Below, in pieces: positions 1 to 10,056 of a stretch of DNA of 64,000 bases. Positions within the stretch are counted from its first letter, which is position 1. Each line of letters opens with the position of its first letter. Both the position numbers and the translations under genes were made by a program. Location: positions 343,501 through 407,500 of the forward strand of contig CAUYUJ010014771.1 of the NCBI GenBank assembly GCA_963575745.1, given 5' to 3'. Below the pieces are notes generated by a model, which worked only from the letters and a program-made list of their open reading frames with translations, searched no databases and was not told the DNA's origin. Source of the stretch: Prorocentrum cordatum. Its lineage: Eukaryota > Sar > Dinophyceae > Prorocentrales > Prorocentraceae.

Positions 1-430
1 ACATGTGGTGTACTATGCGGCATAAGCAATACAACTCAACGTAAAGCAAGGCAACGCAATGCAGCGCAATGCACGGCAATGCAACGCAACACAAAGCAAC
101 GCAAAGCAACGACAGGCAAGTCAAACTAGTGCAAAGAAATGAAGAGCAATGCAAATCACAAAGCCATGCAGTGCACTGCAAAGCAATGCAAGGCTACGCA
201 GAACAATGCAAAGCAAAGCAAACCAATGTCAAGCAAGGCCAAGCAATGCAAAGCAATGCAAATCAATGCGACGTAGTGCAAAGCCGTGCGCCGCAATGCA
301 ACGCAGTGCAAGGCAATGCAACGCAATGCAAAGCAATGCAAGGTGGCGCAAAGCAATGCAACGCAATGCGAGGAAACTCAAAGCCATGCAAAGCAATACA
401 GCGCAATGCAATGCATCGCGATGCAAAGCA
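1..430. repeat. Degenerate GCAAN pentamer array
   Basis: A long run of five-base units of the form GCAAT, GCAAA, GCAAG and GCAAC, often paired into ten-base dimers such as GCAATGCAAA. It starts at or before the window edge and fades at about 430. Several reading frames stay open through it only because the repeat lacks stops; the predicted peptides are pure repeat and are not genes. Confidence 0.85.
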
Positions 431-3400
431 ACGCGGCGACGGGCGGCGACGAGAGGGCGGGACCGCCACTGGGGCTCAGCGGCGACGGCGGCGACGGGCG
501 GAGACGAGCGGGCCAGGCAGGCACTAGGGCCCAGTTGCCTTCGAAGACAAGTAAGAACTTACTGCTGCTGCTTTTCTGCATTGTTTTGGAAATCTTGCTG
601 CTTTTCTGCCCGCGCGCACTCGCTGAAGTCATAGGACAGGCGTCTGGTTTTAGCAGTCTCGTCCAGACCCGCATTCCCAACTCACCATTCTGTACGCGTG
701 CACTTCCCGATCACCCGCATCAGCGCAATAGTTTCACCGCCTTCATCGTCATCGTGAATCGCCGCCACTGCCGCCATAATGAACACCATGCAATTCATCA
801 CCGACATATGGAGATCATCACTGCCAGTGTCGTCACCATCATCGGCGCCATCATTGGCCTTGCCGTTGTCATCGTCATCATCGCCACCACCATCGTTTGT
901 TCCCAGCAGCCATGCCGCCATTGCCGGTGCCATCGTTCTATTGCGGCTGGCCGAGTCACCGACCCGCGTTGAAGCGCCCGCGCAGCAGCGCGGCCTCCGA
1001 GACGCGCTTGGAAGTTCCCATCGGTCTGCGCCATCGCGGCCGCATCCGCTGTGACAAACCAGTTGTTTGATCTGCGCGTGAACGTGCGCGCGCCAATTCG
1101 GCCACAGAGATGCGCTAGCCAATCGGTGATCGTCATCGTGGCTGGACGGGCTTGGCGGAACGAGTTGCGGCTGGAGGGTGGGATGTTTGCGCGAGCATTG
1201 GAGTTGATGACAGCGGTATCTTCAGGTGAATTGCGCCCCGCAGGTTCCCCCTTACAGAAAATTAGAATGCATCCCCATCCAGAGGCTGAGGTTAACAGTA
1301 CCACTCGGCGTATTGTCCTTCTCATTTTCATGATTCACAATCGTTGGTCCTCCGTGGGGAATCACACCACCCACCACACCTGTGTCGACTCATTCCAAGC
1401 AGACGCGTTTTGTAAGAACCTCAAACAATACCATGCGAACCACGCCCGCGCCCCACGCGGGCATGTCCAACTCAGTACACGACCATTGGCCCCCACGCGG
1501 TCCAATTTCGTTTCATTCAAACACCTAACAACGACACCCTGATTTTCCAATCCGTGCCGAACCACTAGTTGTCACTCGCGTTGTTAAAAATCATTGGGGC
1601 ACATTGCTCAGCCCTGTCAAATGCGACGATGCTGGCCACACGCGCGCCCTCCCGCTGCCACACTCACGGCCGAGTTGGTTTCGCGAACAAGTTGCGGATG
1701 TGTCGGTAGTATATATGTTCGAGCATTCGATTGTGCCAGCGCATGGGTCACGTAGTTGATTACCCCCATACGTCGCGCTTTAGTCATCAGGCTTCATAGC
1801 TTGCACCATGTTGCGCAATGAAGGTGCATCGCTTAGTCTCAAGCAGATTGCACCAAATCTGGTTTACACGAAGAGTACACTGACCAGTCGTTTAATGTTC
1901 ACGCTGTCGCAAACAGCTTGATCTTAACTTTAGATGATCCCCAATACATGCTCCACCAGGGGTGATGGACAGTGATTGACCTAGACTTCCGACCTTATGT
2001 ATTGTTTCTCTCTTGCATGGCCCTGGCATTTTCATTGCCCATTGTTGTCCCTTCCTATGCCGCCGATTGAGCCGCGATTCCCGTCCAAGGCTGGCACCAA
2101 GGTGATGCTCGTACAGCGACCAGATGATGAACCTGGAGTTCTCGAAGAGGCATTACTTTGCTTGTTGCGCCATATCTGGTTGTAGTGGCATCTCTCGGCA
2201 AAGGTATGACATCGGGCGTGGCCATGTTGCAGCCAATCCTCATATGCTCATTGCTCTTCTCGAACGGTCTCAATGCCACGTAACGGTTGCCAGTCTGGGG
2301 GACATGCTCACTTTTCTGACGTAGGGGCAGCGCGTTCAATCACACGGCGTTCAGATTGTTGCCAACATGGGGTGCAGGATCTTCTAGCAGCGGAAGCGTG
2401 GGCCGTCGAGTCAAATTCGGCAGGAGTCGGAGGCCGAAATTTTGCGGCCATCGAAAGGCAGGCGACGCGGCGCTTTGGCGCTTTCTGACGCCGTGTCCAA
2501 ACTTGGCTTAGCGCTCCTGACGGCCTGACGTGCCCCAACTACTGCCCTGACACGCCTGCCTCCCAGCGCTGGCGCTTGGGTCAAGTCTTACAGGGCGGGG
2601 CGAGCCCAGGACATGGCGCGGCCGCGCCGCCTCGGCTCTGGAGCCGCTTGGCGCATGCGTCGCGAATGGAACCGCTGTCTCCCTCGCGGTGGCGGCGGCC
2701 TTGCTTGGTTGCCGCCGGCGGCTGCGCCGGCTGCGCCGGCGGCGGCGCCGCCAGGTGGGTTGCCGCTGGCGGCTGCGCTCTCCTTCTCGCCTCGGTGGGC
2801 CGCCCCGGGCAGAACCCTTTCCTGCTGGTGCTGCACGAGCCTCCGCGGGCGCGCGAGGCGACGCAGTCTGGCGGCGGCGAGGCGCCGCAGCAGGCCGAGT
2901 CGCCACCGCCGCCAACCATAGCAGCACCGGCGGCGACCGCTGCCGCAGGCGGCTCCGCCACCGTCGCCCCAGAAGAGGACGGCCGCCAGTGTCTTCACCA
3001 AGCCTGTCTCCAGCCATCCCTGCCCTGCCCCTCCTCTAGCCTGCCCGTCGCCGCCCCGAGGGCGGGGCGGAGTGTAATGGGGCAGGGGAGAGAAGGCAGG
3101 TTGCTCCCTCTCCACCCCTCCTCCAACGTCCCGCCCATTCATAGAAGAAAACATGGGGCCGTCCAGAAAGGTCTTCGCCTTCGAGGACTGAAGGAGTTGC
3201 CACCTCTTCCTCGGCGGAAGGCGGAGGAAGGACGGCGGAAAGCGGCGCCGGTAACATGAGGCTACCCCTGCAGGCGGAAGCCGGCGGAGGTAAAACATGT
3301 CCCCCAAAGAGGTGGCAACATTTGTGGGTGGGTTCAGGGTATTTATCCAGAACCCGCTATATAATCGTTCGGAGGTCCGCGCAGATCTCTTCGATGGTGT

Positions 3401-4149
3401 CGCCGATTCGGGCCCGATATCCCCCTCCAAGCCGCCCCTCCCATGTATCGTTGCCAAAAGTATCATGGTTTCCAGATGGCGTACATATAATGTCTTGCTG
3501 CTGCTAGGATGGATTTGCTGTAGCACTCAGGTGGTGTCTCCGATGTTGTTCCGATAAGATGCATGTTGTGTTCCGACAGTATCCTGATGTTGTTTATTTG
3601 AGTTTCTGTTGTGTTCCTGTGCATGTTTTGTGGTGCTGCGATGGCGGTCCGTCGAATTAGATGTTGCAGGTTGAACCAACAAAAACGAGGTTGAATGGAC
3701 TTGAACCGAAGTGAAGCGGCGCCCGCTGCAGTCGAACCAGAAGACAGCTCGCCGCATGGGTCCCGTTGCTGGCTAGCCTGAACGGCAAGCATAGATTCGG
3801 GCGCAGTCCCATACAAAGTGTGACAGCTAAGGACTGGGCCTCGTCGGTCTCTCCTCTTCGACTGTGGCCTCGTCGTCGGCGTCTTTGTTGTCGTCCTCCT
3901 CCTTCGCCTCCATCCCCTACGTTTCTCTCTCTCTCTCTCTCTCTTCCCTTCCCAGTCCCCCCTCCCCGTCCTCCCTCTCCCCAGGGCACCCACCCCACCT
4001 TCACCAAAGCTCGTGCTGCCGTCCTATCTTCCCCCGCCTCGTCCATCCTCTGCCCACCGCCGCCCCCTCCGTATCCTCCGCCGCTTTCTTCCCTGCAGTG
4101 TGCGTGTCTACCACCAACCCAGTCGCCTTCCTGCCAGGTGTTGCCCCGT
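431..4149. other. No recognisable gene
   Basis: I see no domain or splice-supported exon here. 735-900 is a degenerate CAT/CGT triplet-rich patch. 2560-3060 is very GC-rich and keeps frames open on both strands by composition alone; a minus-strand frame of about 310 codons (2588-3526) is low-complexity Arg/Ala/Gly and shows no family motif. 3920-3950 is a short (CT)n run. Confidence 0.5.
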
Positions 4150-4985
4150 AGGTAGCGTCACAGACCATAGGTTGTGCCATGGGTTGCGCCATCAATGGGC
4201 TCCGCCACCCAGGGACTGTGCCATGGATGGGTTACGCAGTAGGTTTTGCCATCTTAGGGCTTGCGCCGCTCATGGGCTCATGGGCTGCGGGGTTGCGGCA
4301 TAGGTTTCCCCAGAGGTTGCGTTGTGGGTTAAATCATTGGTTGCGGCCTGGGTTGCGCCGTCCATGCGTTGCACAATGGGTTGCAACATAGTCTGCGCTC
4401 TCGGCCGCCGAACAGGGAGCGGCATTCTATTTCTGGCCCTATGGATTGCACCCTCGGCTGCCGATGATGACATTACCTGCTACACGTATTGGTTTCTCCA
4501 CGGGTTGCGCCCTCGGTTGCCGAACATAAAACGGCTTGGGAATGGCTAAGCTAGATATTGCCCGCTCAATTGCCGAGCAAATACTGCTTGTTACTGGCTG
4601 AGCCATATGATCACCCTCGGCTGCCGAAAATAGATCGGCCTGCTAGTTGCATAGGCTTCACCTTCTGCTGCCGGGAAAGGATCGACCTGCTAGTTGCATA
4701 GGTTTCACTCTCTGCTGCCGAGCACAGCACACATCGGCTGCTAGTTGCGCCACAGATTGCGCCCTCGGTTGCCGAAAACCAAAAGAAAGGTCTGCTACTG
4801 GTTCCGCCAGAGGGTTTTCCCTCAACTGCCGACACAAAACAATATGCCACCGGTTGCGCCATGGGTTGCGCCCTCGGCTGCCGAACAAATAGTGGTTTGC
4901 TTGTTTCCCCAGAGGTTGTGCCATCGGTTGTCGAATAGCTATTGGTCTGCTAGTTGCGCTATTGGTTGCGCGCTCGACCGCTGAG
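4150..4985. repeat. Degenerate 45-60 bp tandem repeat
   Basis: From about 4390 the motif TTGCGCCCTCGGCTGCCGA recurs every 45-60 bases with variation (near 4446, 4505, 4558, 4613, 4664, 4709, 4757, 4813, 4866, 4916 and 4966), roughly a dozen units. Units often carry a CTGCTAGTTGC tail. The 240 bases before it are built of shorter GGGTTGCGCC-like pieces, so the array may have grown from that seed. Confidence 0.8.
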
Positions 4986-5464
4986 GATAATACGTCATGC
5001 AAACAGGTGCGGCAAGTCAGCCAGCCAAGGAACAGTACGAAAAAATGTGTTTGGGCTACGCCCGACTGGAGTTGTCACGAGTGAAGTTTCAATGAGTTGA
5101 AGCGAATTGAACTGGAATTGAAAACAGGTTGTTTGACCTTATTCGGACTGGTGCAAGACGCATCCATCCACATCATGTGTCCGGATCGGACGAAATCTTG
5201 CATTTTGCGATTCGGATTGTTTCTCAACATGTGTTGAGACACGAATGCGCGCGAACATGTAGAAGGACATCCTGTTTGAGAGCTACCTCGCTCTCGCATG
5301 AAGATAGCCGCACTGTGCCAAGTGTACACACGGCTGCACCACGTATACGAAGCACCCCGCAGTTGCGGATAAGAGTGAGGGGGCGGCGAGGACGTCGGCA
5401 GTTTGCGAGGCTCTGAAGAAGCCCGCCGCAGGCGCCGTGCAGGCGCTTTTTTTTCGCGAAAGCA
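4986..5464. other. No recognisable gene
   Basis: Moderate-GC unique sequence between two tandem arrays. No conserved motif, RNA gene or splice-supported exon is visible. Confidence 0.5.
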
Positions 5465-5757
5465 ATGTGGGTGGGTCGCAGGGTGGGTCGCGGGTGGGTC
5501 GCGGGTGGGTTGCGGGCGGGTCGCGGGTTGGTCGCGGGTGGGTCGCGGGTGGGTCGCGGGGTCGCGGGTGGGTCGCGAGGCGGGTCGCGGAGTGGGTCGC
5601 GGGGTGGGTCGCGGGGTGGATCACGGGTGGGCGCGGGGTGGGTCGCGGGTGGGTCGCGGAATGGGACGCGGGGTGGGTCGCGGGTGGGTCGCGGGTGGGT
5701 CGCGGGTGTGTCGTTGTGTGGGTCGTGGGTGGGTCGCGGGCCGTGTCGCGGGGGGGA
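5465..5757. repeat. GGGTCGCGGGT 11-mer minisatellite
   Basis: About 290 bases of near-perfect 11-base units GGGTCGCGGGT with occasional shortened units. Runs of three or more G occur every few bases on the + strand, so the stretch could form G-quadruplexes. A CAA/ACA-rich patch (5762-5815) follows. Confidence 0.9.
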
Positions 5758-6041
5758 CGATGCCAAACAACAAACAACAAACAGCATTATCAACGACAGC
5801 AACAACAACAAGAATTGCATTGCGGAGTTCTTTTTTCAGCCACGCACCCAGGGACAGTGAATGACCGTTCGGCCCCCTCAAACTGATATGCAATAGTCGA
5901 AGCCAAGTCGTACCAACAGCGGGAACCCAACATGGTCAGCACAATTCCTTCGTTCATGGGCATATACGTGGCGTTTCCTGATCCATCCGTTCATGGGCAT
6001 GTACATGACGTTTCCCTTGTTTTTGATGCCTGGGCAGACAG
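5758..6041. other. Pre-exon sequence with a 38-bp duplication
   Basis: Unique sequence just upstream of the first supported exon. CGTTCATGGGCAT followed by a TGRCGTTTCC tail appears twice, near 5951 and 5989, as an imperfect 38-base tandem duplication. A CAG at 6039-6041 is the likely splice acceptor for the next exon. Confidence 0.5.
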
Positions 6042-6206
6042 GACACACTCCACCTGCCGAAGATCTACGTGTACGACCTCAATGCCTCGTTCAGGCACGG
6101 GGGCAAAGAGGATTGCTCCTCGCTGGAGTGCGCATTCGGCGGCCCCCCGGAGCAGTTCGCAGGCCTTGACCTGTGGCACTCGAGCCAGTTTCTTTGGCCT
6201 TGGCAG
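6042..6206 (+). CDS. Exostosin-like (GT47) gene, exon 1 of the visible set
   Basis: A 55-codon open segment that reads like the start of an exostosin-family (GT47) catalytic domain: LPKIYVYDLNASF matches the family's usual entry motif (PKIYVYDLP...F), followed by two Cys and AFGGPPEQF. It is bounded by CAG at 6039-6041 and CAG|GTCTAT at 6206/6207, giving phase 0 at both ends. GT47 enzymes are normally Golgi type II membrane proteins that add sugars to glycans; the substrate here cannot be told. No signal anchor or earlier exon was found in 1-6041. The 5' boundary could instead lie a few bases upstream. An isolated exon fragment is the alternative reading, but three later pieces occur in order on the same strand. 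Confidence 0.62.
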
Positions 6207-7225
6207 GTCTATTCAACGTGCCCTACGGGTCGTCGCCGCCTGCCGGACATGCATGGCCTGGGCTACCCGGCTACCCCTCAGTTATGCCGGGGGTGACATG
6301 AAACCAACGCTACAAAAGGCTGAGGGCAGAGGGTGCCTCTCGAAGATGATCGGTCTTAGTGAGAAGGGGGGGCCATGAGACTTGTTTCGAGCCCGACGAT
6401 ATCCTGGATTGTCGGGTCCGCCCGCCCACCCCCCACCCCTTGGTCGGACTGGGCTGGGACGAGGATAAAGTCCGTTCCAGAGCGTTCCAGACCGCTCTCA
6501 GAGCTTTCCAGAACGCTGTGAGAAGGCCGCGGCGCCCGAGACATCCTCCAGACCCGATGTGACGCTTGTTTTGGCTTCGTCTTACTTAGGATATCTTGAC
6601 CTTGTCGGTTGCGCAGGTCCGAAGGTTGTGCGCAGGATCGGTGCGCGCGGGCGCGCGTGGAGCTGCCTAGAACGAACAGGTCAGGTCATCGGGCGGCGCC
6701 CCGTCCCACCAGATAACCTGGGCTGCCGCCGAAAAACTAAAAGAACAATCGCATCATTGACACGACAACGACAAGAACAACGACGACTTGTATGGACTGC
6801 TGTTAACACTTCATTAGATCAGAGAAACAGGGTGTTCTGGGCCTGCCCGAGCGGCTGCCCAAAATATTTGCCGCCTGGCATGCGCGTATGACCGTTTACG
6901 CGCGTCGTAAGGCTATACTGGGGGGCGGCATCGTCGATCGCCGTCTCCATCCGCAGCCTTTTTCCGGCTTCAGGGGCCTCGGGCGAGCCGACACCTCATC
7001 GCTTTGGTGCTCGGCCCGAGGACTCAGCTGGCCCCCCCAAAACCTGAGGGTCTGCGGGGGGCCGACTCTGGCCACTTCGTCCCAGGCCTGGTCCGCCCTA
7101 TGTCTGGGCTGCCGCCATTCGCCCCTGGCGCTCCCGCGGCTGGGGTCCCGGCGGCGTTGCCTGGTGGTGCGGGGCGTGCAGGCGCACGCAGTTGGCGGCC
7201 ACGATGCTGGGACGGTGGCCGACTG

Positions 7226-8642
7226 ATGGCGGAGGCTCCGAACGACGTGGATCCGATCGGCGACCTCTACACGCCGACGGGCGAGGACGGGCCCCTGGAG
7301 GAGGCGGCGCTCGCGGCGTTCGCCGCCGAGGAGGGGCCGCCGGAGCTGATCGAGGGCGAGGCCTACCTCTTCACGGGCTACGACGCGGAGGGCTCGGTTC
7401 AGTCGAGCTTCGCTTGGGTCGCGGAGCGGATCTCCGTCGGTGCGGAGGTGTTCGCTCGGCCGTGCTTCCTCTTCTCGGACGATCTTTACTGGGATTGGTG
7501 GGCGTCGAGCCCAGGCCAGCGCGTTGGGATCACGACGCGCCTCCTGATCCACGTGTGCCGCCACTCGGAGTGCGACGTCATGGCGCCGCGCGGTTGCTCG
7601 GAGCTCATCCACATCACGGACGCGCGGCCTCTTCGGGCCGAGGGTGCCCGTGCGGGGCCCCCCCGTTCCGGCCGCCAAGAGGCGTGCGGCCGCCGAGGCC
7701 TCGCCGCTGGACGACTTGTGCGGCCCAGGGCCAGCAGCGGGGCCTGCCGCGGCGCGCCACACTGCCTTGCGCGGCAAGCTGCAGCAGGCGTAGGACCGGT
7801 TCTCGCGGCTGCAGCAGCAGCGCCGCGACGGTGCGGAGGACGAGCTGATCGACTTCGAGAAGGACGAGGACGCCGACGCGAGGTCGCAGGGCCAGGTGGG
7901 CCCTCACAGCCCTCCTGCGGGGAAGCGCACGCTCGCCGACGTGCTGGAGGATCGGGTCCGCAAGGCATCAAAGACTGGGTCAGGTGGACTCGTTGGCGAT
8001 GCGAGGAGCGCTGTGCCAGGTGGGCCCGCTCCCAGCGGTGGAGGCGCGGCATGCAAGAGCTGCTCACGGCGCTCGTCAAGGAGTTCCAGAGCGCGGCCAG
8101 GAGCTCGGACGAGGCATCCGACGGCGTCGCGGCTGCCGATGGCGATCTTCTCCCGAAGAGCCTCGCTTCACGTCGCGCCCGCTGCAGGAAGCTTGCGCTC
8201 GAGCGTCCTGGACGCTTTGCCAGGATGAGCCTGGCGCAGATGGCGGAGTACCTCGGTTCGCAGGACGGCGTTGCGTCAGTCGACCCCGCTTGGGCCCAAC
8301 GTCCTGCGCTTCCTCCTTTCGGTCTACCTGCCGCAGCACCCAGTGAAGGAGATCGGCGGGGAGATCTACCGCGAAAAGTGGACGATCGCGGAGGCGCTCG
8401 ACCTGGTGCTGCAGGGCCGCGCAGCAGCCGTCACCGACATTCTCGCCCAAAGGTTCAAGGCGATCCAGGCAGCGGTCAACGACGGGGACTGGTCGGCGGC
8501 CAAGTGGCTGGAGCTGACACCGCCGAGGGACCAGCCGCTCGCCCTTCGCAGCGAGGAGGAAGAGATGATCAGGGGCACCCAGCACGGGGAGCTCGAGCTG
8601 GAGGAGCTGGCCTCGCGACTCCGCAGAACGCTTCAGGGCTAG
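7226..8642 (+). pseudogene. Gag-like relic of a dinoflagellate multicopy family
   Basis: Protein-like sequence that changes frame about three times. Segments are: 7226-7670 from an ATG (MAEAPNDVDP, later AYLFTGYDAEG and SECDV); 7671-7990 (RTLADVLEDRVRKA, with a TAG at 7791-7793); 8050-8310 (MQELLTALVKEFQ, PGRFARMSLAQMAEYL); and 8271-8642 (RFLLSVYLPQHPVKEIG, YREKWTIAEALDLVL, QRFKAIQAAVNDGDW). The last block strongly resembles a repeated gag-like protein I associate with dinoflagellate retroelements; this is recollection of the pattern, not a search result. The frame shifts and stops indicate a pseudogene. Undetected small introns are a less likely explanation. Confidence 0.5.
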
Positions 8643-9875
8643 GGGGTCGGCTGGGGCGACGCGGGGGCAGAGCTGCCCCCTCGCCCTGCAGGCCAGGCAG
8701 GGAGGGGGCCCGCTGCAACTGCGCAGCCGCCCGCTCGTCGGCCTGCCGCCCCAGCGGGCGTCGCGGATGCCGGCGGGGCGGCAGCGGAGAGGGGGCCCGC
8801 CCCCGGCCGAGTTGCCGCGGCAGTTCGCCCCTGGCAGGAGACCAAGGCGAAGCGCCCGAAGAAAAGGGGGAGACGGCCAGGGCGCATGCGAGTCCCGCAT
8901 CAAGTCTCTCCTGTCGCCTCGCCGACGGCGCTCGCGCCCTTGGGCGCCGCCGGGCCCCCCGAGGCCGGTCTGCCGCGGAGCCTGCCGCGTGGCGAAATGC
9001 TCCGTGGCCGCCAGAGGAGCCTCCGAGGCCGCCGCCGGCGCCGCGGGGGCCGCCGCGGGCACCGTCGGGGCCCCCTGAGGCCATCCATTCTGCCACGGAG
9101 CCCCGCTGCGTGGCGAAATGCTCCGCGGCCGCCAGAAGGGCTTCCGAGGCCGCCGCCGAGGCCGCGGGGGCCGCCGCGAGCGCCGCCGGGGCCCCCGGGG
9201 CCGCGCCCGGGGCCCGCCCGGCAGGCGCCCCGCGCCCCCCGAGGCCATTCTGCCACGGGGCCCCGCTGCGCGGCAAAATGCCCCTTGGCCGCCAGAGGTG
9301 CCTCTGAGGCCGGGGGCGGCGCCCCGAACCCTGGGGGTGGCCGGCCAAGATCGCCAGCTCACCGCGATAGCGATGACGAGGAGGAGGAATGGATCGGGTC
9401 GACCAACAACAGGTATGGCAGCACAATCATGGAGTTCGCCAGGAACGACGACATCGACATCCACGGGCAAACGATGGCCTATCGGAGACTTGTGCCGACG
9501 AGGAGGCACCAGCGATCGAGCTGGGAATCCCATGGCACGGTCGGGTCTGCCAAGTCCTATTTTGCAAGTGCACGGTTTCGCACCCCGCCAGGGGAGACGG
9601 ACCCGGCCGCGCCGCCGGCGAACCAGCGACCTGATCCTCGGGGCGGGGCGCCATTCCACCAGCCGCCCCCAACGGACGACATAACGCCGTTGATCAAGGA
9701 ACCCTCAGTCGTCCTCACGGAAAAAGTGACTCGAATGGAGCAGGTTTATTATTATTATTATGTGTGTCTTCGGCTGGGCTGCTACTGTTCCACGTTCAAG
9801 GAGGTGACGCACGGTGCAGAGATCAAAGCCAGAGTGCTTGCGATGCTCAGAATGCGGCATTACGCGTTGACCTAG
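8643..9875 (+). pseudogene. Downstream Ala/Pro/Arg-rich part of the gag-like relic
   Basis: After the TAG at 8640-8642 the same frame stays open to 9875. It begins with a basic stretch (ETKAKRPKKRGRRPGR), then Pro/Arg-rich sequence covering a three-unit tandem repeat (8959-9320), then an acidic piece (DSDDEEEEWIG) and ordinary-looking sequence (GSTIMEFARNDDIDIHGQ). The single stop suggests the upstream block once continued through it. No reverse transcriptase or recombinase domain is seen. Confidence 0.4.
8959..9320. repeat. Three-unit GC-rich tandem repeat
   Basis: Units begin near 8959, 9076 and 9239 with GAGGCC(AT)TCTGCC and share GTGGCGAAATGCTCC and GGCCGCCAGA blocks. Spacing is about 117 and 163 bases. 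The repeat lies inside the open frame of the gag-like relic. Confidence 0.75.
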
Positions 9876-10056
9876 GCACTCCTCATCAGCGAGCATACTC
9901 GCACTGTGCAAATGCGTATAAGCATGGGGCTCCTCTGGAGATTCCTGCCCACGAGACGAGGTTGTTCGAGTGGTGGTGCCAGACCGAGATCAGTGGGGGT
10001 GCGCGTGAGTGATCCGACGAAACCGACGCTTCGTCGCTTATGTTTGTTGACCCCCC

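Noticed and set aside
2588-3526. Minus-strand 312-codon frame
   Set aside because: Composition-driven; sequence changes from ordinary to Arg/Ala/Gly-rich at the GC-rich patch, and no motif or splice context supports it.
8076-9659. Minus-strand 527-codon frame
   Set aside because: Antisense of the GC-rich gag-like relic; Arg/Pro/Gly-rich without motifs.
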